Below, one piece after another: positions 20,713 to 28,843 of a stretch of DNA of 64,000 bases; positions within the stretch are counted from its first letter, which is position 1; every line of letters starts with the position of its first letter. The stretch is from Vibrio aphrogenes. Lineage in GTDB: Bacteria > Pseudomonadota > Gammaproteobacteria > Enterobacterales > Vibrionaceae. A program made the position numbers and the translations under genes. Location of the stretch: the NCBI RefSeq assembly GCF_002157735.2, contig NZ_AP018689.1, positions 1,054,001 to 1,118,000 of the forward strand, written 5' to 3'. Under the pieces are notes generated by a model. It ran no database searches. It was not told the DNA's origin and was given only the letters and a program-made list of their open reading frames with translations.

Positions 20713-23160
20713 ATGAGCCGCAAAACCTTAGTAATTTTACTTTCCACTTTAATGGTGGCACCTATGACAAAAGCAGACGCTCCGAACACCCAGCTTAATC
20801 TTATGCCTTATCCTTATCAGGTCAGCCTACAAGAGGGCCGATTGACTTTAGATGAGTCATTTAGTCTCTATGTAAAAACATTTCATTCGCCGCAAGTGGA
20901 TTACAATCTGCAACGTATGATCAATCGGTTATATCGTCAGACAGGTTTACCAATGTTAAATTGGCAAGCGGCATCTGAGGAGCATGCCACTCTTATTATC
21001 GATATCAGCCAAGGTCCAAACTCTAAAATTCAAACAATGGACAGCGATGAATCGTATTCGTTATGGGTGGAAAATCAGCAAATCCATATTCAATCAAAGA
21101 GGCCTTTAGGGGCGATACGAGCGCTAGAAACGTTATTGCAGCTAGTTTCTGTTGATAAAGACGGTTATTTCCTTCCTAAGGTTTCAATTCAAGACCAACC
21201 GCGTTTTCCATGGCGTGGTGTGTCTTATGATACTGCACGTCATTATATTGAGCTGGATGTGATTAAACGTCAGTTGGATGCAATGGCGTCGGCTAAGCTT
21301 AATGTTTTTCATTGGCATATCTGGGACGATCAAGCCATTCGGGTACAACTCGAACACTATCCTAAATTATGGCAAGACACTGCGGATGGTCAGTATTACA
21401 CCAAAGATCAAATTCGCTCGATTGTTGACTATGCGACTCAGCTTGGGATTCGCGTGATCCCTGAGATTTCCTTACCTGGACATGCTTCAGCAGTCGCGCA
21501 TGCCTACCCAGAATTGATGTCCGATCCCAATAAAACCGAGTATCCACAACAAAGAGGTTGGGGAGTATTTGAACCTTTAATGGATCCTACGAATCCGGAT
21601 TTGTACAAGATGTTAGCCAGTGTCTTTGATGAAATTGTGGCACTTTTCCCTGATGAATATTTTCACATTGGTGGTGATGAACCTAACTATCAACAATGGA
21701 TAGATAATCCTAAAATTCAGAAATTTATACAGGATAATCATTTAGATGGAGAGCGTGGGCTACAGTCGTATCTAAATGCCAAGGTAGAAAAAATGTTGGC
21801 AGAGCGGGGCAAAAATATCACCGGCTGGGATGAAATCTGGCATAAAGATTTGCCTAAATCCATTGTTATTCAAAGCTGGCGTGGGCATGACAGCATCGGG
21901 CAGGCAGCAAAACAAGGATATAACGGTATTTTGTCGACAGGCTATTATTTAGATCAACCACAACCGACAAGTTATCACTATCGAAATGATCCTATGCCTC
22001 AAGGACTCTCGGTGGATGATACCTTGCACGCTGGCGAAAAGTTTATCACTTATGATTGGACCAAACCGAGAACGAAAGGCGGGCCAAGAACCGGAAATTT
22101 GACCATCATCCAAGCGACAGATGGCAGTGTTAGAGCGTTTACTGATTACAATGGTAAGTCGCGCGATAAAGTTGAGGTCATTGAATATATCCCCGGGGTG
22201 AAGTTCCGTGGTCACTTTGATAACTTTATGTCTTATACCGAGTTTCATTATGACTTTGAAAATGACCAATTAAAAGACAGCAGCTATCAATTGATTGGCA
22301 ATGTGCGATGGCCGACCAGTGGCCAAGCGGTTGCAGGGAGTCAGTTGGCCAACAATACTATCCCTGAGCCAGTAGGAGGCTATCCTGCGGAGTTAACGGT
22401 ACAAGAGCAACAACGAATATTGGGTGGTGAAATTACAATTTGGGGTGAGAATTTAGATTCTATGACGATTGAGCAACGTTTATGGCCACGCAGCTATGCG
22501 ATTGCGGAGCGCTTGTGGTCACGACAAGAATTGACCGATGAACGAAGTATGTATCAGCGTTTAAGTGTCATGGATACATGGTCGGAAATTTCTTTAGGGC
22601 TTCGTCACAATGCTGATGCCACCATAATGCTTAAACGATTAGCTAACGGGGTTGAGATCGAGCCACTACAAACTTTTTCTCATTATGTTGAACCGGCACA
22701 ATATTATGCTCGTCATTGGGAGAAATGGAATTCAACGGCAAATAAAGGGGATTTATATAACCAATACGAACGTTTAAATCGCTTTGTGGATGCATTACCC
22801 GTAGAGAGTATGACGGTGTATCACATGCAAGACAGCGTAGAGCGTTTTGAACAAGGAGAGCAATCTCGTTTGGAAGATCTCAAACAGCATTATCAACAAG
22901 CAAAGCGTTCGGCCCAGCAATCAAGCGCTATTTTTGTGGATAATATCGCGAGTATTGCAACCGATACCCTTGCGCAAGCGACCATTCAAGTCGCCGATGT
23001 CGGCTTATCTTTAATTGATCAAGCACAAAAAGGTCAGTCGCTCACTTTAGCGCAGCGTCAAGACTATCAAGCGATTCTAGATAAGAATGCAATTATATTT
23101 GATGAAGCCATTGTCGCGCTGGTTCGGCCCACCGAACAGTTATTACATGCCTTACCTTAA
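20713..23160 (+). CDS. Secreted GH20 beta-N-acetylhexosaminidase
   Basis: A glycoside hydrolase that removes terminal N-acetylglucosamine or -galactosamine, probably from chitin oligomers. The 815-residue precursor has a signal peptide (residues 1-22, ending MTKADA), an N-terminal GH20b-like domain (about 30-165) and a catalytic barrel starting FPWRGVSYDTARHY near 167. The catalytic Asp-Glu pair is D322-E323 in HIGGDEP, and the substrate Trp lies in ITIWGENL near 575. Between the active-site YYLDQP (near 417) and ITIWGENL there is an unusually long insert of about 150 residues. A helical tail of about 200 residues ends the protein. No chitin-binding module was seen. Confidence 0.88.
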   Translation: MSRKTLVILLSTLMVAPMTKADAPNTQLNLMPYPYQVSLQEGRLTLDESFSLYVKTFHSPQVDYNLQRMINRLYRQTGLPMLNWQAASEEHATLIIDISQGPNSKIQTMDSDESYSLWVENQQIHIQSKRPLGAIRALETLLQLVSVDKDGYFLPKVSIQDQPRFPWRGVSYDTARHYIELDVIKRQLDAMASAKLNVFHWHIWDDQAIRVQLEHYPKLWQDTADGQYYTKDQIRSIVDYATQLGIRVIPEISLPGHASAVAHAYPELMSDPNKTEYPQQRGWGVFEPLMDPTNPDLYKMLASVFDEIVALFPDEYFHIGGDEPNYQQWIDNPKIQKFIQDNHLDGERGLQSYLNAKVEKMLAERGKNITGWDEIWHKDLPKSIVIQSWRGHDSIGQAAKQGYNGILSTGYYLDQPQPTSYHYRNDPMPQGLSVDDTLHAGEKFITYDWTKPRTKGGPRTGNLTIIQATDGSVRAFTDYNGKSRDKVEVIEYIPGVKFRGHFDNFMSYTEFHYDFENDQLKDSSYQLIGNVRWPTSGQAVAGSQLANNTIPEPVGGYPAELTVQEQQRILGGEITIWGENLDSMTIEQRLWPRSYAIAERLWSRQELTDERSMYQRLSVMDTWSEISLGLRHNADATIMLKRLANGVEIEPLQTFSHYVEPAQYYARHWEKWNSTANKGDLYNQYERLNRFVDALPVESMTVYHMQDSVERFEQGEQSRLEDLKQHYQQAKRSAQQSSAIFVDNIASIATDTLAQATIQVADVGLSLIDQAQKGQSLTLAQRQDYQAILDKNAIIFDEAIVALVRPTEQLLHALP

Positions 23161-23486
23161 TCGATATTGATAAGCGCTCATTTCTATAAAATGGTAATTA
23201 ACCGCAGATGGGGTTAACGACAAAAGGTGATCATTCGATCGCCTTTTTTTATATATCAAAAAACAGCTAGTGAATCATTTCTTGTAATAATAATTTCACG
23301 GTTAAATTAACTACAATTGGGTTTAATTTATAATCTATAACACCAATAATTAACAATATTTTAGCTTGTTGTTCTTTGATATTTATCTTTATGTAAACAT
23401 ATAATCGGCTCTACAGGGTGAGTGAGTCGGACCTCCAGAATACCCACCAGTTTTAATCTATTATTTCTAGCTCAACAGGTAAGTAA
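23161..23486. other. Intergenic region with terminator, upstream of alaE
   Basis: Apart from the terminator at 23222-23251, this 326-nt A+T-rich stretch has TTAACCGCAGATGGGGTTAACG at 23202-23223 in two halves (TTAACCGCAG, ATGGGGTTAACG). It is a degenerate look-alike of the dispersed repeat seen at 28.2, 28.4, 54.9 and 55.0 kb. The alaE promoter must be in the right half. Confidence 0.4.
23222..23251 (+). terminator. Intrinsic terminator after the hexosaminidase gene
   Basis: AAAAGGTGATC, ATTC loop, GATCGCCTTTTTTT: a stem with one T-G wobble and a T-run. Confidence 0.8.
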
Positions 23487-23927
23487 ATGAGACATATTGA
23501 TTCGGTACGATTTCGCCAAGTGGCGGCAGACATGTTTGCGATGGTTGTTTTTGGTTTTGTCGCAGGTATGGCCATCGAGATTTTTGTCTCTGGCATGTCT
23601 TTTCAACAATCACTTGCTTCGAGAACGTTATCGATTCCTGTTAATCTCACTATTGCCCTGCCGTACGGGTTATTTCGGGATTGGATTCTGCGTTCTAGCC
23701 AAAAAATATCCACCCAATTTTGGATGAAAAAAGTGGCTGACATGTTTGCCTATGTGACTTTTCAATCACCAGTATACGCCACCATATTATTTATCGTTGG
23801 AGCCTCATTTGAGCAGATTATAACGGCAGTCCTCAGTAACGCTCTTATTGCCGGTGGAATGGGCGTGGTATACGGAGCATTTTTAGATACCTGCCGTAAA
23901 TGGTTTCGGGTGCCAGCGTATTCTTAG
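23487..23927 (+). CDS. alaE: L-alanine exporter AlaE
   Basis: AlaE is a small inner-membrane exporter that relieves excess intracellular L-alanine. The 146-residue protein carries the strongly conserved family stretches VADMFAMVVFGF (about 13-24), FVSGMSFQQS (about 34), IPVNLTIALPYGLFRDW (about 51-67) and DMFAYVTFQSPVYATIL (about 86-102). About four hydrophobic helices are visible. It appears to be a single-gene unit upstream of tRNA-Ser. Confidence 0.92.
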   Translation: MRHIDSVRFRQVAADMFAMVVFGFVAGMAIEIFVSGMSFQQSLASRTLSIPVNLTIALPYGLFRDWILRSSQKISTQFWMKKVADMFAYVTFQSPVYATILFIVGASFEQIITAVLSNALIAGGMGVVYGAFLDTCRKWFRVPAYS

Positions 23928-23997
23928 TCTAAAAATGCGCATATCAGTCAAATATTGACCACTTAAACACAAAACGAAGAAAATTGGCCCAAAGCGC

Positions 23998-24026
23998 TTG
24001 ACCAATCCCCGTAGAATCATTAAATT
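23998..24026 (+). promoter_or_regulatory. Promoter of tRNA-Ser(GGA)
   Basis: TTGACC (23998-24003), a 17-nt spacer and TAAATT (24021-24026), followed by a GC-rich AGCGCC discriminator typical of stable-RNA promoters. The tRNA starts 38 nt further on. Confidence 0.7.
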
Positions 24027-24063
24027 AGCGCCTCGTTGAGCGAAGCCTCGACCTACAATTTAC

Positions 24064-24151
24064 GGTGAGTTGTCCGAGTGGCTGAAGGAGCACGCCTGGA
24101 AAGTGTGTATACGGCAACGTATCGAGAGTTCGAATCTCTCACTCACCGCCA
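24064..24151 (+). tRNA. tRNA-Ser(GGA)
   Basis: This 88-nt gene has acceptor strands GGTGAGT and ACTCACC with an encoded CCA, anticodon GGA in CTGGAAA, a long variable arm (TATACGGCAACGTATC) and a T-arm GAGAGTTCGAATCTCTC. It is a class II tRNA as expected for serine. A terminator follows within 7 nt. Confidence 0.97.
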
Positions 24152-24157
24152 CATTCT

Positions 24158-24187
24158 AAAAAAAGACGTCTTAGGGCGTCTTTTTTT
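24158..24187 (+). terminator. Intrinsic terminator after tRNA-Ser
   Basis: AAAAGACG (24161-24168) pairs with CGTCTTTT (24177-24184), with further T residues after it. Confidence 0.85.
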
Positions 24188-24446
24188 ATGCCTATTATAA
24201 TTCTAAATCAATCAGTTAGCTTCTGATGACGCCCAGAATTTCTTTTAAAATCTTAACCATAATGTAATGCCCAGAATATATTCATCATGCTAGTTGGTTA
24301 GGCTTTGTTTACACATCAAGTCGTAATCTTAAGTTATGGGTACCAAATGGTAAGTGCTAGCTTATTTTTACCTTAAAGCGAATTAGAAAGTAAGAGCATT
24401 TAGTTTTAATCTAGTTGTTACAAAGTCAAAAAGATAGGGAAGTTTC

Positions 24447-24923
24447 ATGAATTTAAGAAAATTTGTAGCTCAAGATACTCCAGAAGTCATTTCATGGTTC
24501 TCAACTGAAACGGAATCTTTGTACTGGGGCGGTTGGATGTTCGGTTGGCCACTTTCTGAAGCTAAAATAGTAGACCGCAGCGCACTTCCAGAAATTGAGT
24601 TCTTCATTTTATCCAATGGTAATGACAGGCTTGGTTTCATTGAGCTTCAGCACATAAGTGAAAGTGAAATACGCTTGTGTCGAGTTGCTGTTAACCCTGA
24701 ATATCGAGGACGTGGATTTGGTAGGGCTTTAATCTCACTTTCTATCGAAGAAGTCAGGAAACGTGAACAGTTCAGTGTTGTGACCTTGGCGGTTTTTGCT
24801 GACAATGTAACCGCTTATAATTGCTACAAATCATATGGCTTTGTAACTGTCGACAAAGAGCCAAAATTTAGAGAGTTCAATGGAAAGAAATGGCCTTTGA
24901 TACAGATGGAAACTGCTTTTTAA
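24447..24923 (+). CDS. GNAT family N-acetyltransferase
   Basis: A 158-residue acetyl-CoA-dependent transferase. Acetyl-CoA motif A is VAVNPEYRGRGFGRALI near 84-100 (R-G-R-G-F-G), followed by NVTAYNCYKSYGF near 127-139, a standard GNAT end. The acceptor is unknown. It has a good ribosome site (GGGAAG, about 7 nt). It sits between tRNA-Ser and an IS110 element, next to an attC fragment, and GNAT genes are common integron cassettes. That it was once a cassette is inference. Confidence 0.85.
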   Translation: MNLRKFVAQDTPEVISWFSTETESLYWGGWMFGWPLSEAKIVDRSALPEIEFFILSNGNDRLGFIELQHISESEIRLCRVAVNPEYRGRGFGRALISLSIEEVRKREQFSVVTLAVFADNVTAYNCYKSYGFVTVDKEPKFREFNGKKWPLIQMETAF

Positions 24924-24945
24924 CAAGGGGCTATGGTGTCAATAG

Positions 24946-25902
24946 TTAATTTTTAATTCTATTTTCATCCCACATAACACCATCTCTAAGCATTGAGTTT
25001 AAGGTGATCACCATCTTTCGAACACACGCAATAATGGCGACTTTTTTGGGTTTTCCTTGCTTAAGAAGTCGCTGATAATTTTCTTTAAAAATAGGGTTGC
25101 ATTGCATAGCTGACATCATTGCCATATAGAGTACTGTTCTAACTTGAGCACGACCGCCTTGAATGCTTCTTTTCCCTCTGAATTGGCCGCTTTCTTTGGT
25201 TATTGGCGCAACGCCAATAAGCGAGGCAGCTTGTTTATTAGTGATATATCCTAGCTCAGGTACATTGCTGATAATTGATGCAGCGACGACTTTTCCAACC
25301 CCAGGCATACTTTGAAGTATCATATTTTTAGCTTGGTATTCTGGGCATTCATTAATCATTCTTTCTATCTTTAATTCAATTTTGGTTATCTGATTCTTGA
25401 ACGCTGTTAATATTGGTTTAATTGTTGAAGCCAGTGATTTTGGTAGTATCTGAAGTCTATTTTTTTCCATTGTTTGCATCGTTAATAATTGACTTCTCCT
25501 TGCAACTAAATCACTCATTATCCGCATATTTTCAGGTTTTAACTGAGTCAATGTCGGTTTAATCGCCTCAGCATAATGAGCAATAAGCTCTGCATCTAAC
25601 CTATCATTTTTTGCTCGTCGACCAATCGCACCTGCAAACCGTTTTACATGTATTGGATTGGCTATAACGAATGGAAGATTGACTTCAGCACAAGCAATGA
25701 TAAATGGCATCTCTAATCGTCCAGTCGCTTCTATAACAACTCGTTCTGGCGAATGATTTTTTATCTTTTTAATGGCTTCTTTGATGCCTTTATCGTCATT
25801 AGAAACTGAGAAAAAAATATTTATAGGTCGGATATAAATATCTAATTGTGACTTGCCAGTATCAACACCGACATTAATGTTTTGAAGTGTATTAGTATTC
25901 AT
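24946..25902 (-). CDS. IS110-family DEDD recombinase (transposase)
   Basis: A 318-residue recombinase. The N-terminal RuvC-like DEDD domain shows D14 (NINVGVDTGKSQ), E58 (RVVIEATG), D100 and D103 (KNDRLDAE). The C-terminal Tnp_20 domain has the helix-hairpin-helix MPGVGKVVAASI near 199 and the catalytic serine candidate S238 in APITKESGQFRGKR. Spacing and length closely match the IS621 type, whose members are guided by a bridge RNA encoded just upstream. The frame is intact, so the element may be active. The stop codon lies within the terminal nonamer. Confidence 0.93.
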   Translation of the reverse strand: MNTNTLQNINVGVDTGKSQLDIYIRPINIFFSVSNDDKGIKEAIKKIKNHSPERVVIEATGRLEMPFIIACAEVNLPFVIANPIHVKRFAGAIGRRAKNDRLDAELIAHYAEAIKPTLTQLKPENMRIMSDLVARRSQLLTMQTMEKNRLQILPKSLASTIKPILTAFKNQITKIELKIERMINECPEYQAKNMILQSMPGVGKVVAASIISNVPELGYITNKQAASLIGVAPITKESGQFRGKRSIQGGRAQVRTVLYMAMMSAMQCNPIFKENYQRLLKQGKPKKVAIIACVRKMVITLNSMLRDGVMWDENRIKN

Positions 25903-26090
25903 AATAAGCTAACTCATGCTTGCGTAATGCGGGTTCGAGACCCAGTGGGCTATTCGAGTCTTTTGCTCGGAGTCCTATGCAGCGTTCGTTCTTGTTATCG
26001 GTCTCTCGATAGAGGAGCCTACGTTTAATCGAACTACTGCATAGAAAGCCTAAGTTGCAGCTTAGGCCTGGGTCTCACATTACCCAAAAG
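25903..26090 (-). ncRNA. Candidate bridge RNA of the IS110 element
   Basis: This 188-nt non-coding leader folds extensively. An outer stem pairs GTAATG (25924-25929) with CATTAC (26078-26083), and GAGACCCAG (25937-25945) with CTGGGTCTC (26068-26076). Inside are a hairpin GCCTAAG/CTTAGGC (26048-26067), a long arm CTATGCAG/CTGCATAG (25975-25982 with 26037-26044) that continues as GTTCG/CGAAC around a large internal loop, and a small CGAG/CTCG hairpin (25955-25969). One 5' hairpin plus two looped arms between left end and recombinase gene is the known plan of IS621-type bridge RNAs. Transcription and guide pairing were not shown. Confidence 0.7.
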
Positions 26091-26103
26091 CAGAGTTAAT
26101 TTC

Positions 26104-26141
26104 CCATACAAGCAATTTAAGAGGGGTTCACAACGCTTGGC
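26104..26141 (+). repeat. Integron attC fragment (left half)
   Basis: The segment contains GCAATTTAAGAGGGG, TTCACAACGC and TTGGCATT in this order, as in the left half of Vibrio chromosomal-integron attC sites. The matching right half (GGGCGTTA-type end) is missing; the sequence instead continues into a GIY-YIG gene fragment. It is recognised from memory of Vibrio attC sequences. No integrase gene is in the window. Confidence 0.6.
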
Positions 26142-26474
26142 ATTAGCGGCAAAGGAAACTGTAATGTTTTTGAACGTGTTAGAGAGTTGAATAGTTCAAA
26201 ATCAGGAACATAATTACCGGTACATTGTTATCCCGTCCGTGCATGGAATATATTTGATAGCCAAAATGTTCCTATTTGTGCTCGCCCAATCGAAAGTCGT
26301 TTACATGCCTTATTCAAAACAATGACGGATAACTATATTCGTGGGGAATGGTTTGCTGATGACGTTACAGAAGACGGTGAAAGTGAGACAGAATGTGAAA
26401 CTGAACGAACCTTAGAAATGTTTCGTGAGTATTATGCGTGCGGATTTTTTCTGTTTGTCGTTTGGGTTTATTAA
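26142..26474 (+). pseudogene. Decayed GIY-YIG / T5orf172-type nuclease fragment
   Basis: Read in one frame from 26142, the sequence gives NVFERVRELNSSKSGT, an in-frame TAA at 26211-26213, then LPVHCYPVRAWNIFDS and IESRLHALF, a GEWF motif and an acidic tail, ending at TAA 26472. The pattern of RVRELNSS, IESRLH and GEWF is that of the T5orf172 branch of GIY-YIG proteins. The N-terminal part including the GIY-YIG core is gone and no start codon with a ribosome site is present. It abuts an attC fragment, so it was probably an integron cassette gene. Confidence 0.65.
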
Positions 26475-26538
26475 GCTGGCAAGCTATACTTCGGGCCTTA
26501 TTTTTGCGCCCTTTTTAACGTCCTATTTTTAGCACGTC

Positions 26539-27276
26539 ATGGTTAAGAGACTCATGTTCGATATTTTGTATCAAAATTGCGATTTTTTAGTGATCAATAA
26601 GCATCCTAATGTCAGTGTTCATAAAGATGATGGTGAGACTTCACTTTTACTCGAAATTGCAAAATCATCCGAGGTTGAACTGAGTGAGGGTAATCAGCTT
26701 TATTTAGTCCATCGCCTTGATAAGATGACGTCGGGTATTTTGTTATTAGCTAAGCATCAACAAGCTGCAAGTGAGTTATCTCAGCAGTTTGCTCAACGTC
26801 TGGTGAGTAAATTTTACCTTGCGATTGGAGTTAAAAAACCGAAGAAGAAACAAGGGCTGATTTCTGGAGATATGGAGCGTTCTAGGCGTTCGGCATGGAA
26901 ACTCATGAAAACGCAGAATAACCCAGCAAAAACGCAATTCTTTTCACTGGCCGGTGAGGCTGGACAACGTCTTTTCTTATGTAAGCCACATACGGGTAAA
27001 ACTCATCAAATTCGCGTGGCTTTAAATTCGATTGGATCATCAATTTTGGGCGATGATATTTATACCCCTAGCAGTTGTGTCGGTGAGCAGGCTGCGGATC
27101 GCGGTTATTTACATGCTTATGCTTTATCGTTCGAGCACGCCGGCCAAGCTTATGATTTTGTGTGTGATCCCAGCGATTACGTTACGCTTGGTCAGGCTTG
27201 GCAAACTCCGGCGGTATTGCAGGCCCTGCAACAATGGCAACATCCAGCACAGCTTACTTGGCCAACCATCAAATAA
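26539..27276 (+). CDS. RluA-like pseudouridine synthase (TIGR01621 type)
   Basis: A 245-residue pseudouridine synthase without an S4 domain. The catalytic Asp is in LVHRLDKMTSGILLLAK near residue 59, and HTGKTHQIRVALNSIG near 151-166 is the usual RNA-binding core strand. The C-terminal part resembles the small branch whose RNA target is not established. The start could also be ATG 26554, five codons later, which has AAGAGA close in front. The next gene, a methyltransferase, starts 14 nt after the stop, so the two are likely co-transcribed RNA-modification genes. Confidence 0.85.
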   Translation: MVKRLMFDILYQNCDFLVINKHPNVSVHKDDGETSLLLEIAKSSEVELSEGNQLYLVHRLDKMTSGILLLAKHQQAASELSQQFAQRLVSKFYLAIGVKKPKKKQGLISGDMERSRRSAWKLMKTQNNPAKTQFFSLAGEAGQRLFLCKPHTGKTHQIRVALNSIGSSILGDDIYTPSSCVGEQAADRGYLHAYALSFEHAGQAYDFVCDPSDYVTLGQAWQTPAVLQALQQWQHPAQLTWPTIK

Positions 27277-27290
27277 TAAAAGTGAATACT

Positions 27291-28226
27291 ATGCAAATCA
27301 CACAATTACCGATTTTTTTTGAACATATTCAACAGCAATTACCGCGCTGTCAAAATGAAATGCGTCGTTTATTTCATGGTCGAGGTCAAACTTGGTCAGG
27401 GTTGGAGCAAATTACCGCTGACTGGATTGGGCAACAGCTGATTGTGACCTTATTCAAACCGGTAGAGGAAGACTTCCACGAACAGTTAACACAAGGCTTG
27501 TTGCAATTATTTCAAAGTGAGGAGTGGCAATCGGTTTCAGGGATTGGTATTGGTTTACAACATCGCTATCAACACGGTGCTCCGTTTGAAGTGATCGCAG
27601 GTGAGATTCATGAGCATACCATTGGTGTTGAAAATGGTTTGCAATACCAGTTAGTGCTGGGTAAAAACCAAAACATGGGGCTCTTTTTGGATATGCGTTT
27701 AGGCCGTCAATGGGTACAAGAGCATGCGCAAGGAAAACGTGTGTTGAACCTTTTTTCTTATACCTGTGGATTTTCTGTGGCCGCAATGGCTGGTGGTGCG
27801 CATAAAGTATTGAATGTAGATATGGCAAAAGGGGCGTTGTCGCGTGGACGCGAAAATCACCGACTTAATCAACATGATCTTTATGATGTAAACTTCTTAG
27901 GTCATGATATTTTCCGTTCATGGGGCAAAATTACTAAGTTTGGTCCATACGATTTGGTGATTATCGATCCGCCATCATTTCAAAAAGGCAGTTTTGCGCT
28001 CACTAAAGACTATAAAAAAATTCTGCGCCGTTTACCTAGCTTATTAAATGAAGGGGGAGAAGTGCTGGCTTGTGTGAACTCTCCCGTAGTTAGTGAAGAT
28101 TTTTTAATTGATTCTATGGCAGAAGAAGCTCCTGAGTTAACGTTTATTGAACGCTTAGCTAACCCTGAAGAATTTGCGGATATTGATGAGCAAGCCAGTT
28201 TAAAAGTGATGGTCTTTCATTCGTAA
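27291..28226 (+). CDS. Class I SAM-dependent methyltransferase (RlmI-like family)
   Basis: A 311-residue protein of the Methyltrans_SAM (PF10672) type. The SAM motif I region is VLNLFSYTCGFSVAAMAGGA near 151-170, the acidic strand VDMAKGALSRGRENHR near 176-191 and the catalytic-type IIDPPSFQKGSF near 224-235. Relatives act on 23S rRNA, but the exact target of this branch is not certain. The start at ATG 27291 is chosen over an upstream in-frame ATG that lies inside the pseudouridine synthase gene. The stop codon is immediately followed by a dispersed repeat. Confidence 0.82.
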   Translation: MQITQLPIFFEHIQQQLPRCQNEMRRLFHGRGQTWSGLEQITADWIGQQLIVTLFKPVEEDFHEQLTQGLLQLFQSEEWQSVSGIGIGLQHRYQHGAPFEVIAGEIHEHTIGVENGLQYQLVLGKNQNMGLFLDMRLGRQWVQEHAQGKRVLNLFSYTCGFSVAAMAGGAHKVLNVDMAKGALSRGRENHRLNQHDLYDVNFLGHDIFRSWGKITKFGPYDLVIIDPPSFQKGSFALTKDYKKILRRLPSLLNEGGEVLACVNSPVVSEDFLIDSMAEEAPELTFIERLANPEEFADIDEQASLKVMVFHS

Positions 28227-28227
28227 G

Positions 28228-28469
28228 TTAGTTAACCTCAACTGCGGATAAGAGTGTCACAATAACAAGTCTAACCTTATGATATATAAAAGATAAAAAA
28301 TCTATCAGGTACATAGGGTTGATTACTTTCTCTCAATATTGCAATTTGGGATGGCTAACAAGGCAAAATCATAAGTCAATAGCTGGCCTATTGCGTTGAT
28401 TTTAACGAAGTTAGACGCCCAAAGTGCTGTATTGAGTGACTTCTAGTTATCCGCAGCTGAGGTTAGTTA
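28228..28469. repeat. 242-bp element with terminal inverted repeats
   Basis: The left end reads TAACCTCAACTGCGGATAA (28233-28251); the right end is the reverse complement form, TTATCCGCAG (28447-28456) plus CTGAGGTTAGTTA (28457-28469). The interior has no open frame of note. Similar single ends occur at 54854-54876 and 55020-55042. The layout is that of a small non-autonomous element or a REP-like pair. No clear target duplication was found. Confidence 0.65.
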
Positions 28470-28622
28470 GGGCTATTATGATGTCTAGGTTTATTTTGAG
28501 TTTCAAGGTGAAGTCAAAACTAACTGGCTGATAATTCGGTTATTTTATGACATATGCACTGGTATATTTTTCATTTTGGTGCATGATTAACCTAGAAAGC
28601 AGATGAATAAGGATGTGATAAT

Positions 28623-28832
28623 ATGCCATTAGCTCAATGCCCTGTATGTGAGAAATCCATTTCAAAACGTGCTTATGCGTGTCCAGGATGCGGAGAACCT
28701 GACCCATTTAATAGTAAAGTGAAATCTAAAGTGTTTAGATCCATTTTGTGGCTGGTGCTTATTGTCGGTGGCGTGTATGCCTTTTGGATTTATGGCTTAC
28801 CGCTACTGATCGATTTTGTACATGATATTTAA
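28623..28832 (+). CDS. Small zinc-ribbon membrane protein
   Basis: A 69-residue protein. The N-terminus has a zinc ribbon (CPVCEKSISKRAYACPGCG, four cysteines at about 6, 9, 20, 23). A single membrane helix lies at about 42-65 (ILWLVLIVGGVYAFWI). A ribosome site AAGGATG precedes the ATG. Function is unknown. It is convergent with the pilotin gene, sharing a bidirectional terminator. Confidence 0.8.
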   Translation: MPLAQCPVCEKSISKRAYACPGCGEPDPFNSKVKSKVFRSILWLVLIVGGVYAFWIYGLPLLIDFVHDI

Positions 28833-28843
28833 TCAATGAAATG

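Larger units (their letters stand above)
24944..26093 (-). mobile_element. IS110-family insertion sequence (IS621-like arrangement)
   Basis: The element holds one DEDD recombinase gene on the minus strand and a structured non-coding leader upstream of it. The nonamer AGTTAATTT occurs at both ends (24944-24952 and 26094-26102), giving a unit of 1150 bp. IS110 elements do not make ordinary target duplications. The shared nonamer reads AAATTAACT on the element's strand and ends in CT, the core dinucleotide of IS621-type recombination. Exact ends are therefore uncertain by up to 9 nt. Confidence 0.75.

Noticed and set aside
24064..24151. tRNA-Ser as integration site of a genomic island
   Set aside because: No second copy of its 3' end was found near 26.5 kb and no integrase gene is present.
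28228..28469. Target-site duplication GTTAG flanking the 28-kb repeat
   Set aside because: The other copies show that GTTA belongs to the repeat itself, so it is not evidence of insertion.
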